Source: Parvularculaceae bacterium (GTDB lineage Bacteria > Pseudomonadota > Alphaproteobacteria > Caulobacterales > Parvularculaceae). From it: a stretch of DNA of 64,000 nt. Shown here one piece after another: positions 9,400 through 18,256 of the stretch. The stretch is from positions 1 through 64,000 of the forward strand of contig JACADZ010000083.1 in the NCBI GenBank assembly GCA_013389105.1, read 5' to 3'. Position 1 is the first letter of the stretch. Every line of letters starts with the position of its first letter. Position numbers and translations under genes: made by a program. The notes under the pieces are model-generated. The model was given only the letters and a program-made list of their open reading frames with translations. It was not told where the DNA came from and did not search any database.

Positions 9400-11322
9400 A
9401 TGGCCCGCATCAGTTCTCATGACCCGGAGCGCCAGGAAATCCTGACACGGCGCGCGACGCTGTTCGGCGGCGTCTTCACGCTGGGACTTTTCGTAATCGG
9501 GGGGCGCCTTTTTCAGCTTCAGATCGCCGAGCATCAGAAGTATCTCGACCTCGCCAACGACAATCAGTTCAACCGGCGCGTCCTGACCCCGCTGCGCGGA
9601 GAGATCGTCGATCGCTTCGGCAAGCCGTTGGCCTCCAATCGCCAGACTTTTCGGCTGCTGCTCATCCCTGAGCAGGCGAAGGACCTCGAGGCGGCGTTCG
9701 ACGCCGTCCACACGATCGTTCCGCTCTCTGAAGAACGGCGCGCCCGCATCCGGCGGCAGATGCGCCGCCGCGGCCAGGGGACGCCGATCGAGATCGAGGC
9801 CGACCTTTCTTGGGACGAGTTTGCACGGATCAACTACGATCTGCCGCATCTGCCCGGCGTGTTGCCCGAGGTCGGCGAGGCAAGGAGCTATCCGCTCGGC
9901 AATGCGACGGCGTTCGTCGTCGGCTACGTAGGGGCCGTCATCGACAAGGACATCGCCGAGGTCGTCGACGAGAGCGAAGAAAACCTTCTGCGTCAGCCTG
10001 GTTTCAAGGTCGGTCGCGATGGCCTCGAGCGGACCTATGATCGCGAACTTCGCGGCGTTCCCGGCGCTCTCGACGTCAAGGTGAACGCCTATGGCCGCGT
10101 CATCGAAGAACTGACCGAGAGTCAAACGTCGCCGCAGCAGGGCAAAACGCTCGCGCTCACCATTGATGCCGAGCTGCAGCTTGCCGCCATGAAGGAGCTT
10201 GAGGGCGAGAGCGCGTCCGCCGTCGTGCTGGACGTAGTCACGGGCGACGTTCTCGTTCTCGCCTCGACGCCGGCGTTCAACCCGAACGATTTCAATTTCG
10301 GGATCAAGCCGGACCTCTGGAAGCAGCTGAACGAAAGCCCATACCACCCGCTGCTCAACAAGCCGATCGCCGCGCTTTATCCGCCCGGCTCGACCTTCAA
10401 AATGATCTCGGCCATGGCGGCGGAGATGAGCGGGATCAGCACCTCGTTTTCCGTGAGCTGCCCGGGGAAGCTCTGGTACGGCAACCGCTTCTTTCATTGC
10501 TGGAAGAAGGGCGGGCATGGCGGCGGCATCAACATGAAGAACGCCATCAAGCACTCCTGCGACGTCTATTTCTACACAGTGGCGAAGAGCCTCGACATCG
10601 ACGTTCTTGCAGAGGCGGCCAGGAAGCTCGGCCTCGGGCAGAAGTTCGACCTCGGTATACCCGGCCAGAAACAGGGGGTGGTGCCGAGCCGCGATTGGAA
10701 AAAGGCCTATTTCGCTCACAGTCCCGAAAACCAGACCTGGTTTCCGGGCGAGACGCTGTCCGTCATCATCGGCCAGGGCTACGTGACGACGACGCCGCTC
10801 CAGCTCGCCGTCATGACCGCCCGGATCGCGACGGGGAAGGAAGTCCGCCCGCGGATTGTGCGCGTGATAGGGGACAAGGAGCTTCCCCCCAACGCCTTTC
10901 CCGACATCGACATCGATCCGAAGTACTTTGGCACGATCCGCGCCGGCATGGATGCGGTGGTCAACGAACCGGGCGGCACCGCAGTGCGCTCCGCGCTGGA
11001 AAATCCGGCCTGGCGACTTGCCGGCAAGACCGGCACCAGCCAGGTTTACGCCATCACCGCCGCCGATCGCGCGCGTGGACTCGCCAAGCCGGAAGACCTC
11101 CCTTGGGAACGGCGCGACCACGCGCTGTTTGTTTGCTACGCCCCGTTCGACAATCCGCGCTACGCTTGTTCCGTCGTTGTTGAACATGGCATCGGCGGGG
11201 CGCGCATGGCCGGCCCAAAGGCGCGGGAGATCATGAGAGCGGTTCTGGCCAAGGATCCGGCGTCGCGCGAGCCGTTTGATCCCCGCAAGGCGCCGCTGCA
11301 ACAGCAGGCGAGGGCGGGCTGA
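9400..11322 (+). CDS. mrdA: Penicillin-binding protein 2, elongation transpeptidase
   Basis: Class B PBP that cross-links peptidoglycan for RodA during elongation. It has a cytoplasmic N terminus, one membrane anchor (TLFGGVFTLGLFVIGGRLFQL), the dimerisation/pedestal domain with RGEIVDRFGKPLASN, and the transpeptidase domain. The acylation motif STFK has its serine at residue 331 (YPPGSTFKMIS). SCD serves as the SxN-like motif (KHSCDVYFY), and KTG occurs in LAGKTGTSQVY. Length is 640 residues. It starts 3 bases after mreD, and the rodA start codon comes one base after its stop. Confidence 0.97.
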   Translation: MARISSHDPERQEILTRRATLFGGVFTLGLFVIGGRLFQLQIAEHQKYLDLANDNQFNRRVLTPLRGEIVDRFGKPLASNRQTFRLLLIPEQAKDLEAAFDAVHTIVPLSEERRARIRRQMRRRGQGTPIEIEADLSWDEFARINYDLPHLPGVLPEVGEARSYPLGNATAFVVGYVGAVIDKDIAEVVDESEENLLRQPGFKVGRDGLERTYDRELRGVPGALDVKVNAYGRVIEELTESQTSPQQGKTLALTIDAELQLAAMKELEGESASAVVLDVVTGDVLVLASTPAFNPNDFNFGIKPDLWKQLNESPYHPLLNKPIAALYPPGSTFKMISAMAAEMSGISTSFSVSCPGKLWYGNRFFHCWKKGGHGGGINMKNAIKHSCDVYFYTVAKSLDIDVLAEAARKLGLGQKFDLGIPGQKQGVVPSRDWKKAYFAHSPENQTWFPGETLSVIIGQGYVTTTPLQLAVMTARIATGKEVRPRIVRVIGDKELPPNAFPDIDIDPKYFGTIRAGMDAVVNEPGGTAVRSALENPAWRLAGKTGTSQVYAITAADRARGLAKPEDLPWERRDHALFVCYAPFDNPRYACSVVVEHGIGGARMAGPKAREIMRAVLAKDPASREPFDPRKAPLQQQARAG

Positions 11323-11323
11323 G

Positions 11324-12460
11324 ATGGCGATTGCCCTGCCAGGTCCGCGCCGTGACATTCGGTCGACGCTCGCACGGCTTCACTGGCCGTTGATCGCCAT
11401 GCTGAGCATGATCGGCGCGGCCGGCGTCCTCACGCTCTATTCGGCGGCGCAGGGCTCGTGGACGCCGTGGGCGCTCCAGCATCTCGCGCGATTCGGAATG
11501 TCGCTCGGTCTGCTGATCGTCGTCGCGCTGATCGGCATGCGCTTCTGGCAGGCCCTGGCGTACCCAATCTATGCGGTGGCGCTCGTCGCTCTCATCCTCG
11601 TGCCGATCTTCGGCGTCGAACGGCTGGGCGCGCAGCGTTGGATCGACGTCGGTCATTTTCAGTTCCAGCCTTCGGAGCTCATGAAGATCGGGCTGGTTCT
11701 TGCGCTTGCTCGTTACTACCACGGTCTTCGCGTCGAGCAGGTCTCGCACCTTCTCTACCTAATTCCGCCGGCGATCATGATCGGCGCGCCCGTCGGGCTC
11801 ATCTTCATGCAGCCCGATCTTGGCACCGCAATGATGCTGGCGATGACCGGGGTCGCCATCGTTTTTCTGGCTGGCCTTTCCTGGCGCATCGGGTTCCTTG
11901 GACTTCTCGGCGGAGTCGGGGCGGCCTATGCGGCCTATTACTTCGACATTCTCCACCAGTATCAGGTCGAGCGGATCCTCACCTTCCTCGATCCCGACCG
12001 CGATCCGCTCGGCAAGGGCTACCATATTCTGCAATCGAAGATCGGCCTCGGGTCGGGCGGGCTCGCCGGAAAAGGCTACATGGAGGGCACTCAGAGCGAG
12101 TTGAAGTTCCTCCCCGAGATGCAGACGGACTTCATCTTCACCATTTTCGGCGAAGAGTTCGGCTTCATCGGCGCGATTTTCCTTCTCGCGCTCTACTATA
12201 TGGTGATCATGACAGGCGTGGGCATCGCGCTCCGCGCCAAGACTCACTTCGCTCGACTCGTCGCGATGGGAGTTCTTGTGACGTTTGCCCTCTACGTCCT
12301 CATCAACTGCGGCATGGTGATGGGGCTCGCGCCTGTGGTCGGCGTGCCGCTTCCCCTCGTGTCGTACGGCGGCACCGTCATGATCACGATCATGGTCGGA
12401 TTCGGGCTTGTCATGAGTGCGCACCTCAGCCGAGAAGGCGAAGGCGGGATTGGAATCTAG
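11324..12460 (+). CDS. rodA: RodA, SEDS-family peptidoglycan glycosyltransferase
   Basis: Polymerises lipid II into glycan strands together with PBP2. ATG 11324 follows the mrdA stop by one base and gives MAIALPGPRRDIRSTL. An upstream in-frame start near 11276 would overlap mrdA by almost 50 bases and add a non-conserved arginine-rich head. The protein has about ten membrane helices. SEDS landmarks include QPDLGTAMMLAMTG, the extracellular loop GYMEGTQSELKFLPEMQTDFIF and the C-terminal PLPLVSYGGTVMI. Length is 378 residues. This is the last gene of the operon; it converges with the HPt gene 28 bases away. Confidence 0.97.
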   Translation: MAIALPGPRRDIRSTLARLHWPLIAMLSMIGAAGVLTLYSAAQGSWTPWALQHLARFGMSLGLLIVVALIGMRFWQALAYPIYAVALVALILVPIFGVERLGAQRWIDVGHFQFQPSELMKIGLVLALARYYHGLRVEQVSHLLYLIPPAIMIGAPVGLIFMQPDLGTAMMLAMTGVAIVFLAGLSWRIGFLGLLGGVGAAYAAYYFDILHQYQVERILTFLDPDRDPLGKGYHILQSKIGLGSGGLAGKGYMEGTQSELKFLPEMQTDFIFTIFGEEFGFIGAIFLLALYYMVIMTGVGIALRAKTHFARLVAMGVLVTFALYVLINCGMVMGLAPVVGVPLPLVSYGGTVMITIMVGFGLVMSAHLSREGEGGIGI

Positions 12461-12488
12461 GCGGCCGCGCTTGCGCCTGCGAGCGACC

Positions 12489-12878
12489 TCACAGGTGGGA
12501 CTTCAGCGCGGCCTCGAAGGCCTTGGCTGTCTTCTCGTAATGATTGCGCGCATCGGGCAGTGCAGCCGTGGCTGTTGCGGCGTCGCTTCTGCGGCAGGCA
12601 TCTTCTATTGCTCGGGCGGTCAGCGAGAAGCGGATCGCCCCGACGTTCATCGCCGAGCCTTTCAGCGAATGCGCGCTGCGCGCTGCTTCGGCGAAGTCGC
12701 CCGCCGCGATCTGGGTCCCGAGTTGAGCGAAGAGCCTCTCGGTCGAACGCCAGAACGCTTCGAAAATTTCGCGGGCCCCTGCGACGCCTGCGGCCGCGAT
12801 CAAGCTATCGACCTGATCGCGATCGACATACGCCCCGTCATCGGCGCCGTCTTTCCCGAGTGTCTGTCGTGACGTCAT
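12489..12878 (-). CDS. Stand-alone histidine phosphotransfer (HPt) protein
   Basis: Cytoplasmic relay protein that shuttles phosphate between receiver domains. It is a 129-residue helical protein with the HPt signature AHSLKGSAMNVGA; the phosphorylated residue would be His70. There is no kinase or receiver domain in the chain and no signalling gene beside it. The hybrid kinase at 33629-35335 lacks its own HPt domain and is one possible partner (inference). Its start is supported only by length and a weak TGGA site. The 105 bases upstream (12879-12983) are notably AT-rich for this genome and probably hold its promoter. Confidence 0.85.
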   Translation of the reverse strand: MTSRQTLGKDGADDGAYVDRDQVDSLIAAAGVAGAREIFEAFWRSTERLFAQLGTQIAAGDFAEAARSAHSLKGSAMNVGAIRFSLTARAIEDACRRSDAATATAALPDARNHYEKTAKAFEAALKSHL

Positions 12879-12983
12879 TCGAAATCCACGCAGCGACGTC
12901 GCCAGAATAATACTCCCAGAGCGACCCGCAATATTTTTGAGATCGCCATTAAAACGCTACTAAGGATTTCGATTAAAATCTGG

Positions 12984-13973
12984 TTATTTTTCAGCGCGAC
13001 GGGGGGCATTTGAAGAGGGACGGCCCGCAAATCGGTTTGTCGCCCGCACGAGGGCGTCGACGATGCCGGGCTCGCTGGCGGCATGGCCGGCGTCGCCGAT
13101 GACGTTGAATTCCGCCTCGGGCCAGGCCTTGTGCAGGTCCCACGCCGTCAGCATCGGCGTGCAGACATCGTATCGTCCTTGGACGATCACGGCCGGGATG
13201 TGTTGGATGAGGCCCACATTCGCAATAAGCTGGTCGTCACGTTCGAAAAAGCCGCCGTTAATAAAGTAGTGAGACTCGATCCTGGCAAAGGCGATCGCAA
13301 AGTCGTCGCTGGTGAAGCTCGCGATGCGCTCCGGCGAGGGAACCAGCGAGACAGTGCCTCCCTCCCAGGCGCTCCAGGCCTTTGCAGCCGCAAGCTTTTT
13401 CGCTGAATCAGGGCCGGTCAGGATTCGATAATAGGCCGCCACCATATCGCCGCGCTCGGCGGGCGGTATCGGCTTCAGATAGTTCTCCCAGGCGTCGGGC
13501 CAGATCCAATTCGCGCCCTCCTGGTAAAACCACTGAATTTCCGCACGCCGCAGCGTGAAGATGCCTCTTAGCACTAGCTCGGAGACGCGACTGGGGTGGG
13601 TTTGGGCGTAGGCAAGGGCAAGGGTCGATCCCCACGAGCCGCCGAAAACCTGCCAACGATCGACGCCAAGATGCCGCCTCAGTTTCTCCATGTCCTCCAC
13701 AAGATGCCAGGTCGTATTCTCGCGCAGCTCGGCGCGCGGCGTGGATTTCCCGCAGCCACGCTGGTCGAAGACGACAATGCGATAAAGCGTGGGATCGAAA
13801 TAGCGACGCATCGACGGCGTCGAGCCGCCCCCGGGCCCGCCGTGACAGACTATGGCTGGCTTGCCGCGCGGGTTGCCAGATACTTCGAAATAGATCTCGT
13901 GGAGATCGGAGACCTTAAGGATTCCCGACTCATACGGATCGATCGGCGCAAACAGGTCGAGACGGTCGGACAT
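12984..13973 (-). CDS. pip: Prolyl aminopeptidase (proline iminopeptidase)
   Basis: Alpha/beta-hydrolase of peptidase family S33 that removes N-terminal proline from peptides. HGGPGGGSTP forms the oxyanion hole region, GGSWGSTLAL contains the serine nucleophile, and DAGHAASEPG near the C terminus holds the histidine. FDQRGCGKSTP and WFYQEGANWIWPDAWENY are typical of the cap and core of this subfamily. Length is 329 residues. It is transcribed towards the HPt gene and diverges from the lipoprotein at 14089, with 115 bases between the starts. Confidence 0.93.
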   Translation of the reverse strand: MSDRLDLFAPIDPYESGILKVSDLHEIYFEVSGNPRGKPAIVCHGGPGGGSTPSMRRYFDPTLYRIVVFDQRGCGKSTPRAELRENTTWHLVEDMEKLRRHLGVDRWQVFGGSWGSTLALAYAQTHPSRVSELVLRGIFTLRRAEIQWFYQEGANWIWPDAWENYLKPIPPAERGDMVAAYYRILTGPDSAKKLAAAKAWSAWEGGTVSLVPSPERIASFTSDDFAIAFARIESHYFINGGFFERDDQLIANVGLIQHIPAVIVQGRYDVCTPMLTAWDLHKAWPEAEFNVIGDAGHAASEPGIVDALVRATNRFAGRPSSNAPRRAEK

Positions 13974-14088
13974 TTCACAGCTGACAGGAATAAGTTGGAC
14001 GTGATAGCGTTTAAACAGGGGGTTGGGCGGCCGATCAAGGCGATTTCAACGCGTGTCGGCATGAGGGTTCCGGCGTAGGAGTTAAGGG

Positions 14089-14718
14089 GTGCGGTTCAAA
14101 TTGCGACTGAGCCTCGCAGCGCTTTCGGTAGCTGCAGCGGTGACGTCGAGCGGATGCTCTACGGTCGTTCTTTCTCAGGATCCCCAGCAACAGGAGACCG
14201 CCGCAGAGCATGCAGCCCTGGCCGAAGCGGCATCGGCCGTCGCCGCGGCGCCATGGCCGAAGACGGCGCCCGCCTCTTGGTCAGAGCGGCTGGCCGGCGC
14301 GGATCAGCCTGAACTGCGGATCAGCACGACCGACGCCGCGCAGCACTATGTCGCCTCTCTCGGAGTCGCCCGCAGGGACGCGGTCCTCGCTGAAGCCGCT
14401 CGTCACCTCAGTGCCGCGCGTGCGCTTGTGGAGGTCGCTGAGGCGATGTCGGGTGCATTGCGGCCGGTTATGGCCGACGTTTCCTTGGTCGAGGGCGCTA
14501 TTAGCGACCTGCGACAGGCTCGGGACATTTATTTGGCGAGCCTCAAGCTTATTGACCGGGCCGGGGAGCCCGTGGCCGCCGCCGAAGCCCGTCGGCTCAA
14601 ATCTGATTTCGGCGCTGTGATTGGAGCGCTCGGCGCCGCCGCCGATCGCCTCGCAGAAGAGGTGGAAAGCGACCCAAGGCGGACCTTCGCCGGTCCAGCC
14701 CCGCGCTTCGTGAACTGA
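14089..14718 (+). CDS. Putative lipoprotein of unknown function
   Basis: I do not recognise the family. The N terminus is a lipoprotein signal (RFKLRLSLAALSVAAAVTSSGC) with lipobox SSGC, so the mature protein should be lipid-anchored at Cys23. The rest is Ala-rich and strongly helical, with stretches such as AALAEAASAVAAAPW and AEAARHLSAARALVEVAEAM, and it lacks cysteines. It starts with GTG preceded by a TAAGG ribosome site five bases upstream. Length is 209 residues. It is probably a monocistronic envelope protein; a hairpin with one bulge (14747-14767) follows it and may end its transcript. Confidence 0.75.
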   Translation: MRFKLRLSLAALSVAAAVTSSGCSTVVLSQDPQQQETAAEHAALAEAASAVAAAPWPKTAPASWSERLAGADQPELRISTTDAAQHYVASLGVARRDAVLAEAARHLSAARALVEVAEAMSGALRPVMADVSLVEGAISDLRQARDIYLASLKLIDRAGEPVAAAEARRLKSDFGAVIGALGAAADRLAEEVESDPRRTFAGPAPRFVN

Positions 14719-14840
14719 ACGCGTCTTGCGCCGCACGCCCGCTGCTGGGTGGTCTCCCAAGACACCCCGGCTGCCCCGCGGCGTTGCTCCCGCAACCGCC
14801 TCCGCGCTAAACCCGAACGAAGCCTCGTCAGGGTAGCCTC

Positions 14841-15998
14841 ATGACCGTCGCACAGACCATCCGTCCGGCCTGGAAAACCGATGATCTCGTCCTCTTCGAA
14901 GATGAGGTGTTCAAGTTTTTTTCAAGAGAACTTGCGCCCCATTCCGAAAAATGGCGCGAGCAGGGAAAGGTCGATCGGTGGGCCTGGGAGAAGGCGGGCG
15001 CTGCCGGGCTCTTGTGCATGTCGATGCCGGTGGAATATGGCGGCGCCGGCGGCAGCTTCGCGCATGAGCAGATTTTCTGCGAGCAGCAGGTGAAGGCGGG
15101 CGTCGAGGGTTTCGGCGCGGGTCTCCATAACTGCATCGTCGCGCCTTATATCCTCCATTACGGCACCGAAGAGCAGAAGCGGCGCTGGTTGCCGAGAATG
15201 GCGAAGGGCGAACTAATCGGCGCCATCGCGATGACCGAGCCCGGCACCGGCTCGGACTTGCAGGCCGTGAAGACGACGGCGATCAAGCGCGGCAATCAAT
15301 ATGTCGTAAACGGATCAAAGACCTTTATCACAAACGGCCAGACCGCGAACCTCATCATCGTCGTTGCAAAGACTGATCCGTCAGAAGCCGCCAAGGGCAT
15401 TTCGCTCATGGTCGTCGAGACCGACGACGCCGAGGGCTTTCGTCGGGGCCGCAACCTCAAGAAGCTCGGCAACAAGGCGCAGGACACTTCCGAGCTTTTC
15501 TTCGACGACGTGAAGATCCCCACCGAGAATCTGCTCGGGGCGGCGGAGGGCCAAGGCTTCTTCCAGCTCATGCAGCAATTGCCTCAAGAGCGCCAGCAGA
15601 TCGCCGTGATCGCCATCGCCGTCATCGAAAAAGCCATCCAACTCACCATCGACTATGTGAAGGAACGCACCGCCTTCGGCCGCCCCATCATGGCGTTTCA
15701 GAACACCCAGTTCAAACTGGCGGAGTGCAAGGCGAAAGCCACGATGGCGCGCGTCTTCGTCGATCACTGCACGTCGCTGCTGCTCGAGGGAAAGCTCGAC
15801 GCGCCTACCGCGTCCATGTCGAAAATGCTGCTCACCGACCTCGAGAACGAGATCATCGACGAATGCCTCCAGCTCTTCGGTGGATACGGCTACATGGACG
15901 AGTATCCGATCAGCCGCATGTACGCCGACGCGCGGGTGCAGCGCATTTACGGCGGCACCAACGAGATCATGAAGCTGTTGATCGCGCGCTCGCTTTGA
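14841..15998 (+). CDS. Acyl-CoA dehydrogenase, long-chain type
   Basis: FAD enzyme that introduces the first double bond in fatty acid beta-oxidation. Family marks include [25 protein letters not shown] and the C-terminal [28 protein letters not shown]. The position that holds the catalytic Glu in medium- and short-chain enzymes (IYEGT) is Gly here. A Glu stands at residue 250 in [10 protein letters not shown], the catalytic position in long-chain and isovaleryl-CoA enzymes. Length is 385 residues. It is the first of five closely packed genes ending at 18823. Chain-length preference is inferred from the catalytic residue only. Confidence 0.92.
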   Translation: MTVAQTIRPAWKTDDLVLFEDEVFKFFSRELAPHSEKWREQGKVDRWAWEKAGAAGLLCMSMPVEYGGAGGSFAHEQIFCEQQVKAGVEGFGAGLHNCIVAPYILHYGTEEQKRRWLPRMAKGELIGAIAMTEPGTGSDLQAVKTTAIKRGNQYVVNGSKTFITNGQTANLIIVVAKTDPSEAAKGISLMVVETDDAEGFRRGRNLKKLGNKAQDTSELFFDDVKIPTENLLGAAEGQGFFQLMQQLPQERQQIAVIAIAVIEKAIQLTIDYVKERTAFGRPIMAFQNTQFKLAECKAKATMARVFVDHCTSLLLEGKLDAPTASMSKMLLTDLENEIIDECLQLFGGYGYMDEYPISRMYADARVQRIYGGTNEIMKLLIARSL

Positions 15999-16012
15999 TA
16001 ATGGGGGCTGAC

Positions 16013-16597
16013 ATGCGCATCCTCTTTTTCCTTGCGGCCTGGCTGTTGAGCGGGGTCGCTTCGGCGCAGGTGGTCATCGAGGACATGAGCGTGAGGCCGG
16101 GCGGCGATTACCGGGTCTTCGACATTCCTCCGCCGGCTCCGCCCGGACATGGACCTCGCGTTTCGTGGGGCGCTTGCCGCATCGAATGCAATGAGGATTA
16201 TCGTTGCCGGGCGTGGACCTATGAGTATCCGCCGTTCGGCGGCGGGGTCGGAGTGTGCCGCCTCAAGGAGAGGGTCAGCGCGCCGGCGCCTGATCCCTGC
16301 TGCGTATCCGGAGTGAAACCGACCGCGCCGGTGCTCCCTTCGGGCGAGACCTATTACGAACATGACACCGCCCGCGATGGAGACCTCATGCGCGATTTCG
16401 TTTTGCAAAAGTACGATCAGAAGGCTTGGATGTGCGAATACGCCTGCCTGATCGAACTGGATTGGCTGACGGGAGACCGCTGCCGGTCCTGGTCCTTCGA
16501 ACAAACACCCAACAAGGACGCGATTTGCCGACTGTTCCGAGATGAAACGGGCGGTTTCCCGAAGGGTGGCGCCGTCTCTCACAAGATCTTTCCATGA
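16013..16597 (+). CDS. Secreted protein with two PAN/apple-like domains
   Basis: ATG 16013 follows a GGGG-rich site and encodes a clear signal peptide (MRILFFLAAWLLSGVASA). ATG 16001 is an alternative that adds four residues. The mature part has two cysteine-rich units: ACRIECNEDYRCRAWTYEYP with VCRLKE, and CEYACLIELDWL with DRCRSWSFEQ and ICRLF. The pattern C-x3-C-x5-C-x-(A/S)-(W/F)-x-(Y/F) matches PAN/apple domains, which bind proteins or carbohydrates. Length is 194 residues, location probably periplasmic or surface. It lies 14 bases after the dehydrogenase, and its stop overlaps the start of the next gene. No ligand can be inferred. Confidence 0.8.
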   Translation: MRILFFLAAWLLSGVASAQVVIEDMSVRPGGDYRVFDIPPPAPPGHGPRVSWGACRIECNEDYRCRAWTYEYPPFGGGVGVCRLKERVSAPAPDPCCVSGVKPTAPVLPSGETYYEHDTARDGDLMRDFVLQKYDQKAWMCEYACLIELDWLTGDRCRSWSFEQTPNKDAICRLFRDETGGFPKGGAVSHKIFP

Positions 16598-17445
16598 ACT
16601 GGTCCTACGAAGGCAAGACCGCCTGGGTCACCGGCGCGTCTTCCGGCATCGGCGAGGCGTTGGCGCTGGCGTTGTCGAAGCGCGACGCGCAAGTCATCCT
16701 TTCTGGGCGGAACATCGCCGAGCTAGAAAGGGTGGCCGGCGCTTGCGCCGGCAAGGCGTTGGTTCTCCCGTTCGAGGCGACTGATTACGCGGCGCTCCCC
16801 GGCGTTGCGGCGCAGGCGCTCGCTTGGAGGGGCGGCGTCGATATCCTCATCAATAACGCGGGCGTCAGCCAGCGCTCTCTTGCGCTCGATACGGCGTTCG
16901 AAACCTATCGGCGCCTGATGGAGGTGGATTTCTTCGCGCCGCTGCGGTTGACCCAACTCGTGCTGCCCTCGATGGTCGAGCGCCGCTCGGGGCATATAAG
17001 CGTCATCAGTTCGGTTGCCGGAAAGGTTGGGACCGTGCTGCGCACCGGCTATTGCGCCGCCAAGCACGCCTGCGTCGGCTATTTCGACGCGCTGCGCGCC
17101 GAAGTCGAGAAAGCCTACGGCGTCTCTGTCAGCGTGGTGCTCCCGGGCTCGGTCAAAACCGGGGTTGCGCGTAATGCGCTTCTCGGGGACGGGGGCCCCC
17201 GGGGACGCTCTGACGACAACATCGACAATGGGATGGAGCCGGCGCAGGTCGCGGAAATCATCCTCGACGCCATCGCAGCGGGCCAGCGCGAGATTCCCGT
17301 CGCCGAGGGCTTGGAGGCGGCGGCGATGGCGATGCGGGTCCAGGCGCCGGAGAAGCTGTTCGATCTCCTCGCCGAGCAGGGGGCGGCGCTCGCCGCCGCG
17401 CGGGCGAGCGGCGCAACCGCCGAGCCGCCGAGAGTAAAGTCATGA
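16594..17445 (+). CDS. Short-chain dehydrogenase/reductase
   Basis: Classical SDR with Rossmann fold: TGASSGIGEA (nucleotide binding), NNAGVSQRS, catalytic Ser (ISVISSVAG) and YCAAKHA with the Tyr-x3-Lys pair. LPGSVKTG marks the segment after the active site. Length is 283 residues. It overlaps both neighbours by four bases (ATGA), so it is translated in step with the PAN protein and MtgA. It resembles DltE/YqjQ-like SDRs of unknown substrate. Given the adjacent acyl-CoA dehydrogenase, an acyl or ketone substrate is plausible but unproven. Confidence 0.88.
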   Translation: MNWSYEGKTAWVTGASSGIGEALALALSKRDAQVILSGRNIAELERVAGACAGKALVLPFEATDYAALPGVAAQALAWRGGVDILINNAGVSQRSLALDTAFETYRRLMEVDFFAPLRLTQLVLPSMVERRSGHISVISSVAGKVGTVLRTGYCAAKHACVGYFDALRAEVEKAYGVSVSVVLPGSVKTGVARNALLGDGGPRGRSDDNIDNGMEPAQVAEIILDAIAAGQREIPVAEGLEAAAMAMRVQAPEKLFDLLAEQGAALAAARASGATAEPPRVKS

Positions 17446-18248
17446 CGGGCGCGCCGGAGCCAAGCGGATCCGGCAACCCGGCTACCGCGACCGACCCACC
17501 AGCCCAACCTGCCGCCTCGCCGCCGGTTGCCGCGCCGTCCGTCCGCCCAGACGGACCGCGCAGATCAAGGCTCGCTCGGGTGGCGTCAGCGCTCGGCTGG
17601 GCGTTCGCGGCGGCTTTCTACGGGTCGCTGCTCTGGGTCGTCGCCTACCGCTTCCTGCCGCCGCCCGGAACCATCACCATGCTGCAGCGAAGCCTCGAGG
17701 GCGAGACGGTCCGTCATCCGTGGACGCCCCTTTCCAACATTTCGCCGCATCTCATCCGCGCCGTCATCGCCGCCGAGGATGCTCGCTTCTGCCTGCATGA
17801 CGGCCTCGACTATGAAGCGATCGACAAGGCGCTCGACGAAAACCGGAACGGAAAGCGGCGCCGCGGCGCCTCCACTATCAGCCAGCAGACGGCAAAGAAC
17901 GCCTTCCTTTGGAATGGCGGCGGGTGGGCGCGAAAAGGCATTGAGGCGTGGCTCACACTGGTCATGGAGACGACCTGGCCGAAGCGCCGCATTATCGAAG
18001 TCTATCTCAACATTGCGGAGTGGGGCGACGGCCATTTCGGCGCCGACGCTGCGGCGCGCGCCCGTTTTGGCAAGAGCGCGTCGGAATTGACGAAACAGGA
18101 GGCAGCGCTTCTCGCGGCGGTGCTGCCGAGCCCGAATAAATGGCGCGTCGATCCGCCAGGACCCTACGTGTCGCGCCGCGCCGCCACGTTGCGCAAACGC
18201 ATGGAGGTCGTGCGCAATGAGGGGTTCGATGCCTGCGTATTTCGTTGA
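17442..18248 (+). CDS. mtgA: Monofunctional peptidoglycan transglycosylase MtgA
   Basis: GT51 enzyme that polymerises lipid II without a transpeptidase domain. It has an N-terminal Pro/Ala-rich cytoplasmic stretch of about 45 residues, one membrane helix (ALGWAFAAAFYGSLLWVVAYRFL) and the GT51 domain. Key motifs: AAEDARFCLHDGLDYEAI with the catalytic Glu, RRGASTISQQTAKNAFLW, KRRIIEVYLNIAEWGDGHFGA and the final PSPNKW. Length is 268 residues. It begins in an ATGA overlap with the SDR gene. The Pro-rich N terminus is longer than in E. coli MtgA. Confidence 0.94.
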   Translation: MTGAPEPSGSGNPATATDPPAQPAASPPVAAPSVRPDGPRRSRLARVASALGWAFAAAFYGSLLWVVAYRFLPPPGTITMLQRSLEGETVRHPWTPLSNISPHLIRAVIAAEDARFCLHDGLDYEAIDKALDENRNGKRRRGASTISQQTAKNAFLWNGGGWARKGIEAWLTLVMETTWPKRRIIEVYLNIAEWGDGHFGADAAARARFGKSASELTKQEAALLAAVLPSPNKWRVDPPGPYVSRRAATLRKRMEVVRNEGFDACVFR

Positions 18249-18256
18249 AACGATCC

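Noticed and set aside
9271-11358. A 695-codon open frame on the minus strand across mrdA
   Set aside because: It is wholly antisense to a complete PBP2 with all catalytic motifs, has Arg/Asp/His-rich composition and no domain. Long antisense frames are a by-product of GC-rich codon use.
13596-14078. A 160-codon plus-strand frame over the start of the aminopeptidase
   Set aside because: It is antisense to the pip N terminus with its conserved HGGPGG region. No ribosome site and no domain.
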